Shown here one piece after another: positions 1 to 7,080 of a stretch of DNA of 64,000 nucleotides (positions are counted from its first letter, which is position 1; every line of letters begins with the position of its first letter). Below the pieces are notes generated by a model. That model saw only the letters and a program-made list of their open reading frames with translations, had not been told where the DNA came from and made no database searches. Source of the DNA: Sandaracinobacteroides sp039808025 (lineage in GTDB: Bacteria > Pseudomonadota > Alphaproteobacteria > Sphingomonadales > Sphingomonadaceae); the NCBI GenBank assembly GCA_039808025.1, contig JBDHSK010000010.1, forward strand, positions 35,667-99,666. The letters run 5' to 3'. The position numbers and the translations under genes were made by a program.

Positions 1-483
1 CTGAAAGACCATCTCGCCGAGGCCATCGCCGGGCTGGCCGTGATCGTGGTGGCCGGGCTGTTCCTGATGTTTGCTCTGGGACGCACCGGCTCGACAGGAA
101 CCGACAGTTATCAGCTGCTGGCGCGCTTTCCCAACATCTCGGGGATCAGCGTCGGGTCGGATGTGCGGCTGTCGGGGGTGAAGGTGGGGCGGGTGATCCA
201 CCAGAAGCTCGACCCGGCGACCTATCAGGCCGTTCTCACCTTTTCTGTCGATTCGGACGTGAAGCTTCCGACTGACAGTTCGGCCGCCATTACTTCGGAA
301 GGGCTGCTGGGCGGCAATTTCATTGCCCTGGTGCCGGGGGGCGACAGCGAGATGCTGAAACCCGGTGCGGAAATCACCGATACCCAGGGCGCAACCGACC
401 TGATGGGGCTGATCGGCAGCGTCATCAACCGTAGCGGCGAGGCTGCGACCGGACCGGCGGCTGCGTCCGGATCGGCTGGATGA
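1..483 (+). CDS. mlaD: MlaD family MCE-domain lipid-transport protein (5' truncated by window edge)
   Basis: Periplasmic substrate-binding subunit of the Mla ABC system that moves phospholipids between the outer and inner membranes. The frame is open from base 1 and already shows the single N-terminal membrane anchor (AIAGLAVIVVAGLFLMFALG), so only a few codons, including the start, are missing. The MCE domain follows (SGISVGSDVRLSGVKVGRV, then SEGLLGGNFIALVPGG), and the chain ends with a short Ala/Gly-rich tail, as in alphaproteobacterial MlaD. The stop overlaps the next start by 4 nt (ATGA), suggesting coupled translation. The permease and ATPase genes of the same system are not adjacent but near 40-41.8 kb. 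Family assignment is firm; the true start is outside the window. Confidence 0.9.
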   Translation: MKDHLAEAIAGLAVIVVAGLFLMFALGRTGSTGTDSYQLLARFPNISGISVGSDVRLSGVKVGRVIHQKLDPATYQAVLTFSVDSDVKLPTDSSAAITSEGLLGGNFIALVPGGDSEMLKPGAEITDTQGATDLMGLIGSVINRSGEAATGPAAASGSAG

Positions 484-1169
484 AGCGGATTTCTGTGGCG
501 GTGCTGCTGCTGGCAGCAGGTGCCAGCGCGGTGATCGCCGGGCAGGCGGCCGGCCCTGAAACCGGGGCCGGTACCAGGGCCCGTGCGCCGGCCAGCAAAC
601 CGGCCGGTCAACAGCGCAGCCAACAGACCCGGACGACGGTGCAAACGGCAACCGAGGTTCAGCCGGCAGCCGTTGCCAAACCCACCCAGCCGCCGGTGGC
701 AGTGATCGGCGTGCTCGACAAGCGGCAGGGAACCACTGCGGAATTCACACTGAAACCCGGCGAACGCTTTCAGTTCGAGCGCTTGAGCGGCATCTTGCGC
801 ACCTGCGAGCATACCCGCCCCTACGAGGTGGCGCAGTCAGCGGCGTTCGTGCAGGTGATCTACCAGCCGCGAACCCTGCGCGGTCGCCCGCCTGTCAAGC
901 CGGTGGTGGTGTTTTCCGGCTGGCTGTTTGCCGAATCGCCGTCGCTCAACCCGTTCCAGCACCCGGTTTACGACGTCTGGCTCAAGAGCTGCACGATGCA
1001 CTTCCCCGAGGGGCCACCGGCAGTCGCCAAGACGCGTTCGCGGCCTGCCCGGCGCAAGGCCCCGGCCGAATCCGCCACCCCCGTTGCGGCCACGCAGGCG
1101 CCATCGGCTGCCGCTTCTCCTCCGGCAGCGCCGCCTGCGGCACCTCCTGCGGCACCGCCACAACCCTGA
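480..1169 (+). CDS. DUF2155 domain-containing exported protein
   Basis: 229 residues, function unknown. It opens with a signal-peptide-like segment (KRISVAVLLLAAGASAVIAG), then a low-complexity Ala/Gln/Thr/Pro linker. The DUF2155 core spans about residues 70-180 (VIGVLDKRQGTTAEFTLKPG, then FSGWLFAESPSLNPFQHPVY, with DVWLKSC after it), and a Pro/Ala tail ends in PPAAPPAAPPAAPP, a 12-bp DNA repeat. DUF2155 proteins commonly sit next to mlaD and aat in alphaproteobacteria, as here. The ATG overlaps the mlaD stop by 4 nt. The last 202 nt lie antisense to the open 3' extension of aat. Domain call is good; role in the envelope is inferred only from export signal and neighbourhood. Confidence 0.85.
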   Translation: MKRISVAVLLLAAGASAVIAGQAAGPETGAGTRARAPASKPAGQQRSQQTRTTVQTATEVQPAAVAKPTQPPVAVIGVLDKRQGTTAEFTLKPGERFQFERLSGILRTCEHTRPYEVAQSAAFVQVIYQPRTLRGRPPVKPVVVFSGWLFAESPSLNPFQHPVYDVWLKSCTMHFPEGPPAVAKTRSRPARRKAPAESATPVAATQAPSAAASPPAAPPAAPPAAPPQP

Positions 1170-1819
1170 ACTGTCAGCCGGTCGAGGTGTTGCCAGTCTG
1201 CGGACTGGCGAATGGCATCGGCCAGCAGCTGCCGATACTGGGGCCGGCGGATCTCGATTCCGCCGAGGCTGGCGAGGTGGCTGGTGAGGAACTGGGTGTC
1301 GAGCAATCGGAAGCCGCCTGCCCGCAAACGGGCGATCAGGTGGGCAAGCGCTGCCTTGCTGGCGTCGCTCACGCGGCTGAACATGCTTTCACCGAAAAAG
1401 GCGGCGCCGATCTGTACGCCATAGAGCCCGCCCACCAGCTGGCCATCAGCGTCCCACGTCTCGATCGAGTGGGCGTGTCCCTGCTGGTGGAGCCGGCGAT
1501 AGGCATCGAGAATCGGCGCATTGATCCAGCTTTCGGGGCGTTGGGGGGTAGAGGCGGCGCAGGCTTCGATCACCAGATCGAAGGCCCGGTTCTGGCTGTG
1601 CCGCAAGGTTTCGCGCCGCATCATCCGCGCCAGCGATCGTGACAGGTGAAACCCGTCGAGCGGCAGGATGCCGCGGCGTCGCGGCTCAACCCAGAACACA
1701 TCCGTGGCGTCGCGACTGTCGGCCATGGGAAACATGCCCGCCGCATAGGCGCGCAACAGCAGCGCCGTATCGAGCTGGCGCACCTCTTCGTTACTGCCGA
1801 TCGCAGACGAGCTTTCCAA
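968..1819 (-). CDS. aat: Leucyl/phenylalanyl-tRNA--protein transferase
   Basis: Adds Leu or Phe to N-terminal Arg/Lys of proteins in the cytoplasm, making ClpS/ClpAP N-degrons. The family core runs from LLLRAYAAGMFPMAD (residues 21-34) through FWVEPRRRGILPLDGFHLS, GGLYGVQIGAAFFGESMFS (130-148) and LLDTQFLTSHLASLGG to about residue 217. The frame then stays open for about 64 more residues of Gly/Ala-rich sequence, which is the complement of the Pro/Ala repeats of the convergent DUF2155 gene, so the product is 283 residues against roughly 220-240 for the family. The start at 1819 is TTG; an in-frame GTG at 1783 (VRQLDTALLLRAY) is equally plausible. Identity is secure; both ends are uncertain. 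Confidence 0.88.
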   Translation of the reverse strand: MESSSAIGSNEEVRQLDTALLLRAYAAGMFPMADSRDATDVFWVEPRRRGILPLDGFHLSRSLARMMRRETLRHSQNRAFDLVIEACAASTPQRPESWINAPILDAYRRLHQQGHAHSIETWDADGQLVGGLYGVQIGAAFFGESMFSRVSDASKAALAHLIARLRAGGFRLLDTQFLTSHLASLGGIEIRRPQYRQLLADAIRQSADWQHLDRLTVQGCGGAAGGAAGGAAGGEAAADGACVAATGVADSAGALRRAGRERVLATAGGPSGKCIVQLLSQTS

Positions 1820-1982
1820 TCGCTCTCACTCCCTCCGGTGTTGGCACCCCCGTTCACCGTCAGAAACGGCCATGGTGCAAACAACCGCCGGCTTTGTCAA
1901 AGTCTGCAGGGTGGCCTGCTATTCAGCCATGCTTCAACCGCTGATATCTATCGCACTCTATCATAATGGGCAGGAAGCGGGA

Positions 1983-3461
1983 ATGCGGATGAAGGCAGCA
2001 ACATTGATGGTCGCAGGGCTGACAGCCGGCGCAGCACTTGCCTTGTCGGCCAATCATCTGGCGGGCGGTAACGGCCAGCCGGCGCCGGTGCCGGCCGCAT
2101 CGGTTGCCGCCAGTGCACCGGAAGGGCCGGCCGTGCCGACCAGTGCCCGGCAGATCAGCCTGTCGTTTGCACCGGTTGCAAGGCGGGTGCAGCCGTCGGT
2201 CGTCAACATCTTCACGGCGCGGGTGGTGCGCGACCGTCAGGCGATGGGGCCGTTCTTCTCGATGTTCGGCTCGCAGCCCCGCGTCGAGAATTCCCTGGGG
2301 TCGGGGGTGATCGTCGATGGCAGCGGCCTCATCATCACCAATAACCATGTCGTGCAGGGCGCCGATCAGATCGTGGTGGCGCTGGCCGACCGTCGGGAGT
2401 ATCCGGCGAAGGTGGTGTTTGCCGAACCCCGGCTCGATCTGGCGCTGCTGCAGATCGACCCCAAGGGCGCGGCCCTGCCGGTGGCGATGCTGGGCGACAG
2501 CGACCGCGCGCAGGTGGGCGACCTGGTGCTTGCGATCGGCAACCCGTTCGGGGTGGGCCAGACGGTGACGCAGGGGATCGTATCGGCGACCGCCCGCACC
2601 GGCATCGGGGTCTCCGACGCCCAGTTCTTCATCCAGACCGATGCTGCGATCAACCAGGGCAATTCCGGTGGCGCGCTTGTCAACATGGCGGGCGAGGTGA
2701 TCGGCATCAACTCGGTGATCCTGTCGGGCAATGACGGCGGCGGTTCGATCGGCCTCGGCTTTGCCATCCCGTCGAACATGGTGAAGATCTTTCTGCGTGG
2801 TGCCGGCAGCGGCCGGATGGTCACTGCGTGGATCGGCGCCGAGGGTGAAGCTCTGACGGCTTCCACGGCGGGGGCTGCCGGGCTGTCCAACCCGTCGGGC
2901 ATGCGGGTGACCGGAGTGTCGGCCGGGTCGCCGGCGGCCCGTGCCGGGCTGCGTGCCGGAGACATCGTCGAAGCCGTCGATGGCAAGCCGGTAAGCGACC
3001 CTGCGGCGATGCGCTACCTGATCGCCAGCCAGCCGGTGGGCGAACAGGTGGTTCTGCGGGTGGTGCGTGATCGCCAGCCCCTGGAGCTGACCCTGAAGCT
3101 GGCAGCACCCCCGGAAACACCGCCGCGGCAGGTCACCCGGTTGCCCGATCAGACGATCTTCGGCGGCCTGTCGATCGCCAACCTGTCACCAGCCTTGGCA
3201 CAGGAACTGGGGGCGGGCTTGCCGGAATCGGGGGTGGTGGTGGTGTCGATGCTTCCCGGCTCGCCTGCTGCCCGCACCCGTTTTCCGCGGCCAGGCGATG
3301 TGCTGGAAACCGTGAACGGCCAACCGGTCAACCGGGTGGAGGATGCCGTGCGCGCCCTGTCGCAATCGCCCGACCGCACCCTGTTCACGGTGCGGCGTGG
3401 CGGCCAGAAGGTCGAGTGCCTGTTCGAGGCCCCGGGCAGTTTCGGTTGCCGGGCCGCCTGA
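1983..3461 (+). CDS. Do/DegP-type periplasmic serine endoprotease (HtrA family)
   Basis: Periplasmic protease/chaperone for misfolded envelope proteins. With the ATG at 1983 (AGGAAG upstream) the product is 492 residues with a signal-anchor segment at residues 4-24. The trypsin-like domain carries the catalytic triad His122 (TNNHVVQGA), Asp152 (DLALLQID) and Ser228 (NQGNSGGAL). Two PDZ domains follow, the first around GSPAARAGLRAGDIVEAVDG and the second around GSPAARTRFPRPGDVLETVN. The open frame extends upstream to 1872, but that part has no signal peptide or RBS and was not used. Divergent from aat across a 160-nt gap, convergent with the DUF167 gene. Which paralogue (DegP, DegQ or MucD) cannot be told by eye. 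Confidence 0.92.
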   Translation: MRMKAATLMVAGLTAGAALALSANHLAGGNGQPAPVPAASVAASAPEGPAVPTSARQISLSFAPVARRVQPSVVNIFTARVVRDRQAMGPFFSMFGSQPRVENSLGSGVIVDGSGLIITNNHVVQGADQIVVALADRREYPAKVVFAEPRLDLALLQIDPKGAALPVAMLGDSDRAQVGDLVLAIGNPFGVGQTVTQGIVSATARTGIGVSDAQFFIQTDAAINQGNSGGALVNMAGEVIGINSVILSGNDGGGSIGLGFAIPSNMVKIFLRGAGSGRMVTAWIGAEGEALTASTAGAAGLSNPSGMRVTGVSAGSPAARAGLRAGDIVEAVDGKPVSDPAAMRYLIASQPVGEQVVLRVVRDRQPLELTLKLAAPPETPPRQVTRLPDQTIFGGLSIANLSPALAQELGAGLPESGVVVVSMLPGSPAARTRFPRPGDVLETVNGQPVNRVEDAVRALSQSPDRTLFTVRRGGQKVECLFEAPGSFGCRAA

Positions 3462-3492
3462 GCGGCAGTGCCCGGCGGCAACGACCGAGGCG

Positions 3493-3810
3493 TCAGGGCT
3501 GGATACCCAGCACGGCAAGTCGTTTCCCCAGTTCTTCAGGCGGCACCGGCAGCCACAGGCGTTTCAGACGCGCGGTTTCCCCCGCGATGATGCGAATGGC
3601 GGTGCGCTTCAGCCGCAACTGGTCAGCGAGCAGCTGCAACAGGGCGTTGTTGGCGGCGCCATCGACCGGTGGCGCCGCCAGACGCACTGCCAGCGCCGGC
3701 CGGCCATCGGCCAGCGCCACCGTTCCGGCGATGGTCGAGCGCGCGGCGCGCGGCGTAACCCGCACCCAGAGGTCGGTTCCGGTTTCGCAGGCTCTTAACA
3801 GCGGGTCCAT
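3493..3810 (-). CDS. DUF167 (YggU) family protein
   Basis: About 105 residues from the ATG at 3810 (MDPLLRACETGTDLWVRV). It has the DUF167 pattern: a basic beta-strand (VRVTPRAARSTIAG), LAVRLAAPPVDGAANNALLQ in the middle and a helix/strand end (KRTAIRIIAGETARLKRLWL). The function of the family is unknown; the fold is a small alpha/beta domain. The frame remains open upstream to 3894 through the short tandem repeats of the flagellar control region; that extension would be unusual for the family and is not included. Convergent with the protease gene (31 nt between stops). Confidence 0.8.
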   Translation of the reverse strand: MDPLLRACETGTDLWVRVTPRAARSTIAGTVALADGRPALAVRLAAPPVDGAANNALLQLLADQLRLKRTAIRIIAGETARLKRLWLPVPPEELGKRLAVLGIQP

Positions 3811-3833
3811 GCAGCCGTTGTCGTCAGCACGTT

Positions 3834-3883
3834 GCCCGGGTGTCAATCGCCCGGGTGTCAATGCCCGGGTGTCAATCGCCCGG
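3834..3883. repeat. Three copies of a 14-bp direct repeat containing GTGTCAAT
   Basis: The unit gcccgggtgtcaat occurs at 3834-3847, 3849-3862 and 3863-3876, with a fourth partial copy (gcccgg) at 3878-3883. Each copy carries GTCAAT, which equals half of the FleQ-box consensus known from Pseudomonas. The array lies 120-165 bp upstream of the sigma-54 promoter at 4000, a usual distance for enhancer sites. Binding by the adjacent activator is an inference. Confidence 0.7.
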
Positions 3884-3906
3884 TCCGGCAGCACCGGCGC
3901 GTGCGT

Positions 3907-3920
3907 GTGTCAATTTCCTG
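3907..3920. promoter_or_regulatory. Candidate FleQ-like activator site (palindrome GTCAATTTCCTGAC)
   Basis: A dyad TGTCA-N6-TGACA spans 3906-3921; its core, GTCAATTTCCTGAC, matches the Pseudomonas FleQ consensus GTCAATAAATTGAC at 11 of 14 positions. It lies about 80 bp upstream of the -24 element at 4000, and another TGTCAA half-site occurs near 3928-3933. This could be the enhancer bound by the activator encoded at 4075, giving autoregulation; the assignment rests on sequence likeness only. Confidence 0.45.
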
Positions 3921-3999
3921 ACAGGAGGGTGTCAAGGAACTGGCACATCCGTCCGAGTCGCACCCCGATCAGCGAGGTCTCTGCCTAGGGAACTACAGA

Positions 4000-4015
4000 T
4001 GGCACGCCTCTTGCT
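4000..4015 (+). promoter_or_regulatory. Sigma-54 (-24/-12) promoter of the flagellar operon
   Basis: TGGCACG-CCTC-TTGCT is a complete match to the sigma-54 consensus TGGCACG-N4-TTGCW; the invariant GG (4001-4002) and GC (4013-4014) are separated by exactly 10 nt. It lies about 60 nt upstream of the start of the sigma-54 activator gene, with no other gene between. Transcription would enter the activator and, because the following genes overlap, the whole fliE-flhB block. Confidence 0.8.
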
Positions 4016-4074
4016 TCTTCTTGATACGGCAGAAAGCGGTTCTGTTTGAATCGCTTCCGACCCTGAAGGAGTGA

Positions 4075-5076
4075 ATGGTGACAGAGGAACGACCAGACGG
4101 AAGCATGGCAAGGCACCTGCCGGCCGGGCCGTTGAACCGGCAACTGGCGCAGTGGCGGGCAACGGCTGACAATGGCCCGGTGGCAGTTGATCCGTGCAGC
4201 GCCCGTTTGTTCGCCATGGCGGAACGGGTGGCGGCAACCGACGTTCCAGTTCTGATCGGCGGGCCCACCGGCTCGGGCAAGGAGGTGCTTGCGCGCTTCG
4301 TGCACGAGCACAGCCGGCGAGCGTTACGGCGCCTGGTGGTTCTGAATTGCGCCGCTCTTCCCGACAGCATGATCGAATCGCTGTTGTTCGGCCATGCGCG
4401 CGGGGCGTTTACTGGTGCGGTTCAGGCTGCCGAAGGGCTGTTCCGCGCCGCCGATGGTGGCACCCTGTTCCTCGATGAACTGGGGGAATTGTCGCCGGGG
4501 TTGCAGGCCAAGCTGCTGCGTGCCGTCGAGCAGCAGGAAGTGCTGCCGCTGGGAGAGACAAGGCCCTTACAGGTGGATGTGCGGATCATCGCCGCCACCA
4601 ATCGCGATCTCGAAGCCGAAGTGGCAGCAGGCCGGTTCCGTGCCGACCTCTACTGGCGGCTCGCTGCCTTTCCGCTGATCCTCGAACCGCTGGCGAACCG
4701 TCCTTGCGATCTGCTGCCGCTGGTGGCGCGTCTGCTTCCGCACACCCCCATCACCGACGAAGCTCTCTCCATGCTGGTCTCGCGCGAATGGCCGGGCAAT
4801 ATCCGCGAACTGACGCATGTGCTGCAACGGGCGGCGATCCTTGCGGGAGATGCGCCCATCGGGGCGGAGCATCTCCCCGACGACGCCCCTTCGCCTTCCT
4901 GCCTGCCGGGCCGCCTCAAGGCCGCCGAGGCGCTGGCGGTGCGCGCGGCAGTCAGTGCCGGCGGTGGTCGCCGCGAGGCGGCACGACGGCTGGGCATTTC
5001 CGAACGTGCCTTGCGCTACAAACTCGCCGCGCTGGCCGGTCGGCCGCGCCGCGTTGACGCGATGGTGCTGCAATGA
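4075..5076 (+). CDS. Sigma-54-dependent transcriptional activator without receiver domain, probable flagellar regulator (FleQ/FlbD-like)
   Basis: 333 residues. AAA+ sigma-54 interaction domain: Walker A GGPTGSGK (62-69), the sigma-54 contact loop GAFTGA (110-115), Walker B GGTLFLDE (128-135), and a sensor/arginine-finger stretch ATNRDL...FRADLYWRL (about 174-196). A Fis-type helix-turn-helix ends the protein (GRREAARRLGISERALRYKL, about 299-318). The 50 residues before the ATPase are too short for a phospho-receiver or GAF domain, so activity is probably not set by direct phosphorylation. RBS AAGGAG at 4066. It sits directly behind a perfect sigma-54 promoter and overlaps fliE by 4 nt, which makes it the likely master activator of this cluster. 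Exact orthology to FlbD or FleQ is not established. Confidence 0.9.
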   Translation: MVTEERPDGSMARHLPAGPLNRQLAQWRATADNGPVAVDPCSARLFAMAERVAATDVPVLIGGPTGSGKEVLARFVHEHSRRALRRLVVLNCAALPDSMIESLLFGHARGAFTGAVQAAEGLFRAADGGTLFLDELGELSPGLQAKLLRAVEQQEVLPLGETRPLQVDVRIIAATNRDLEAEVAAGRFRADLYWRLAAFPLILEPLANRPCDLLPLVARLLPHTPITDEALSMLVSREWPGNIRELTHVLQRAAILAGDAPIGAEHLPDDAPSPSCLPGRLKAAEALAVRAAVSAGGGRREAARRLGISERALRYKLAALAGRPRRVDAMVLQ

Positions 5077-5435
5077 GCGCGGGTTCGCCAGCCGGGATGG
5101 GCCTGCAGGGGGTGATGGCCTTGCGCGCGCAGATTCTGCAACGCAGCACCAGCTTGCAGCAGGCAGTTCGGGCAGCCGGGGCAGTCCCGGTTTCCGCCGT
5201 TGATCGCCCGGCAGCTTCCGGCTTTGTCAGCACCCTTCAGGAAGCCGTACGATCGGTGAATGCCTTGCAGGAAGCCAGCGCCGACAGTGCCGGGCGCTGG
5301 GAACGCGGGGAAACCAACGACATCGCCGCCGTGATGCTGTCGCGCCAGAAGGCGTCGCTGGCCTTCGAGGCAACGTTGCAGGCGCGCAACCGCCTGCTGT
5401 CTGCCTATCGCGACATCATGAACATGCCGGTGTGA
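5073..5435 (+). CDS. fliE: Flagellar hook-basal body complex protein FliE
   Basis: 120 residues, the usual size of FliE, the small rod-junction protein linking the MS ring to the rod. The C-terminal half shows the family pattern: GFVSTLQEAVRSVNALQEAS, then RGETNDIAAVMLSRQKASLA (the conserved G-x-x-x-D/N-I motif) and FEATLQARNRLLSAYRDIMN. The N-terminus is a helix rich in Gln/Ala. ATG overlaps the activator stop by 4 nt; fliF starts 1 nt after the stop. Position before fliF is the standard order. Confidence 0.93.
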   Translation: MSAGSPAGMGLQGVMALRAQILQRSTSLQQAVRAAGAVPVSAVDRPAASGFVSTLQEAVRSVNALQEASADSAGRWERGETNDIAAVMLSRQKASLAFEATLQARNRLLSAYRDIMNMPV

Positions 5436-5436
5436 C

Positions 5437-7080
5437 ATGGCCGACAGTCTTCTCTCGCCACTGCCGCCATCCAGCCCGCTGCCACCGGCCGTGACAACCC
5501 TGTTGCAGCGCCTGCGTCAGTCGCCGCCCCTGTCGCGCCCGATGATGGCCTGGCTGGGGGTGGCGGCCCTTGGGCTGCTGCTGGCCGGCTGGCTGGTGCT
5601 GCGCCCCCCTGAGCGGGCGCCACTGTTCAGCCAGTTGCCGGATGCCGACAAGGCAGCCGTGGTGGCGGCGCTGGAAGACGCGGGCCTGAAGGTGGCCCTC
5701 GATCCGCGCAGCGGGGCGGTGCTGCTTCCACCCGACGACCACGCCCGCGCCCGCATGATGCTGGCAGCGGCCGGCCTTCCCAAGGCGGCGCCGGGCAGTG
5801 CCGATCTGCTGGCCAACATGCCGCTGGGCACCAGCCGGGCACTGGAAGGCGCCCGCCTCAAGACCGCGCAGGAACGTGAGCTGGCGCAGTCGATCGAGTC
5901 GCTCGACGGTGTGCAGGCGGCACGGGTGCTGATCGCCCAGCCCGAGTCCTCGCCGTTTGTGCGCGATCAGGCGCCGGTCACGGCTTCGATCACCCTGTCG
6001 CTGGCCCCCGGCAGGGCGCTGACCGATGGGCAGGCACGCGCCATCGTGCATCTGGTGGCGGGCGCCGTTCCCGGCCTGTCGCCAGACCGGGTGGCCATCG
6101 TCGACCAGTCGGGGCGGCTGCTTGCCGGTGACCCGGGCGGCAATGGCCGGCAACTTGATCAGCGCCTGCAGATGCAGGCCCGGATGGAGCAGCGGGCGCG
6201 TGAAGCCATCCTGGCCCTGCTGGGCCCGGTGGTGGGCGCTGACAATGTCACGGCCCAGGTGGCCATCGACCTTGATTTTGCCCAGCGTGACGAATCGCGC
6301 GAACAGTTCGATCGTGACGGGGCGCTGCGTTCGGAAGCGGTTTCGCGCAGCACCAGCGCGGAACCACGCGCCATGGGCATTCCCGGTGCGCTTACCAATA
6401 CGGTGCCGGCAGCGGCCACGGTGACGGCCACGCCGCCGCCAGCCGCCAGCACTGCCCCGACCACCAGCGCCACCAGCCAGGAATCCGCCACCCGCAACTA
6501 CGAGCTGGGACGCTCGATCGCGGTGACGAGCCGTCAGGGCGGGCAGGTGCGCCGGGTGACGGCAGCGGTGGCCATCCGCGCCGATGCGCTGGGGCCGCCG
6601 GCCGGGCGCGCTGCTGTCCTTGCCGAGATCCGCACTCTGGTGGAGGGGGCGATCGGCTTTGACTCCAACCGTGGCGACAAGGTGGCCATTGCCGCCCGCA
6701 CCTTTGCACCGGTTACCGAACCGGTCGTGCCGCTGTGGCAGCAGCCGCTGGCGGTGGAGGGGACCAAATGGCTGGCAACGGCGCTGGTTGCCATTGCCAT
6801 TCTGCTTCTGGTGGTGCGCCCGCTGCTGAAGCGTCTGCCAGTGACGGCGGCCTCGCCTTCCCCCACGTCTGCCGCCCGGGAAGGATCTGAGGCGCTGCTG
6901 GGGGAAGGGCAGACAGCTACTACCATTGATTATGCCGCCAAGCTGGCAGAGGCGCGGCTGCTGGTGGCGACCGATGCCGCACGGGCGACGGCGGTGGCGC
7001 GGCGGCTGCTGGCCGATCCGGTGCCGACCCGGGCAGTGGCGACTGCGACAGCAGGGACAGAACCGGAGGCCGGACGATGA
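5437..7080 (+). CDS. fliF: Flagellar M-ring protein FliF
   Basis: 547 residues; builds the MS ring in the inner membrane, the base of the flagellum and housing of the export gate. Two membrane helices bracket a large periplasmic part: residues 37-55 (MAWLGVAALGLLLAGWLVL) and about 445-464 (WLATALVAIAILLLVVRPLL). The YscJ/FliF ring-building motif region is clear (APLFSQLPDADKAAVVAALE, LARSIE-like segment ELAQSIESLDGVQAARVLIA, then SITLSLAPGRALTDGQARAI). The cytoplasmic C-terminus ends with a helix that normally docks FliG. Followed by fliG with a 4-nt overlap. Confidence 0.96.
   Translation: MADSLLSPLPPSSPLPPAVTTLLQRLRQSPPLSRPMMAWLGVAALGLLLAGWLVLRPPERAPLFSQLPDADKAAVVAALEDAGLKVALDPRSGAVLLPPDDHARARMMLAAAGLPKAAPGSADLLANMPLGTSRALEGARLKTAQERELAQSIESLDGVQAARVLIAQPESSPFVRDQAPVTASITLSLAPGRALTDGQARAIVHLVAGAVPGLSPDRVAIVDQSGRLLAGDPGGNGRQLDQRLQMQARMEQRAREAILALLGPVVGADNVTAQVAIDLDFAQRDESREQFDRDGALRSEAVSRSTSAEPRAMGIPGALTNTVPAAATVTATPPPAASTAPTTSATSQESATRNYELGRSIAVTSRQGGQVRRVTAAVAIRADALGPPAGRAAVLAEIRTLVEGAIGFDSNRGDKVAIAARTFAPVTEPVVPLWQQPLAVEGTKWLATALVAIAILLLVVRPLLKRLPVTAASPSPTSAAREGSEALLGEGQTATTIDYAAKLAEARLLVATDAARATAVARRLLADPVPTRAVATATAGTEPEAGR

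Noticed and set aside
1872..1982. 37-codon upstream extension of the Do/DegP protease
   Set aside because: It would put a non-signal sequence before a clear signal segment, and the internal ATG at 1983 has a good RBS.
3811..3894. Upstream extension of the DUF167 protein through the tandem repeats
   Set aside because: Repeat-encoded residues are not part of the DUF167 domain; the ATG at 3810 matches the family start.
3943..3958. Second TGGCAC sequence upstream of the flagellar operon, as another sigma-54 promoter
   Set aside because: No TTGC at the required 10-nt distance; only the element at 4000 fits.
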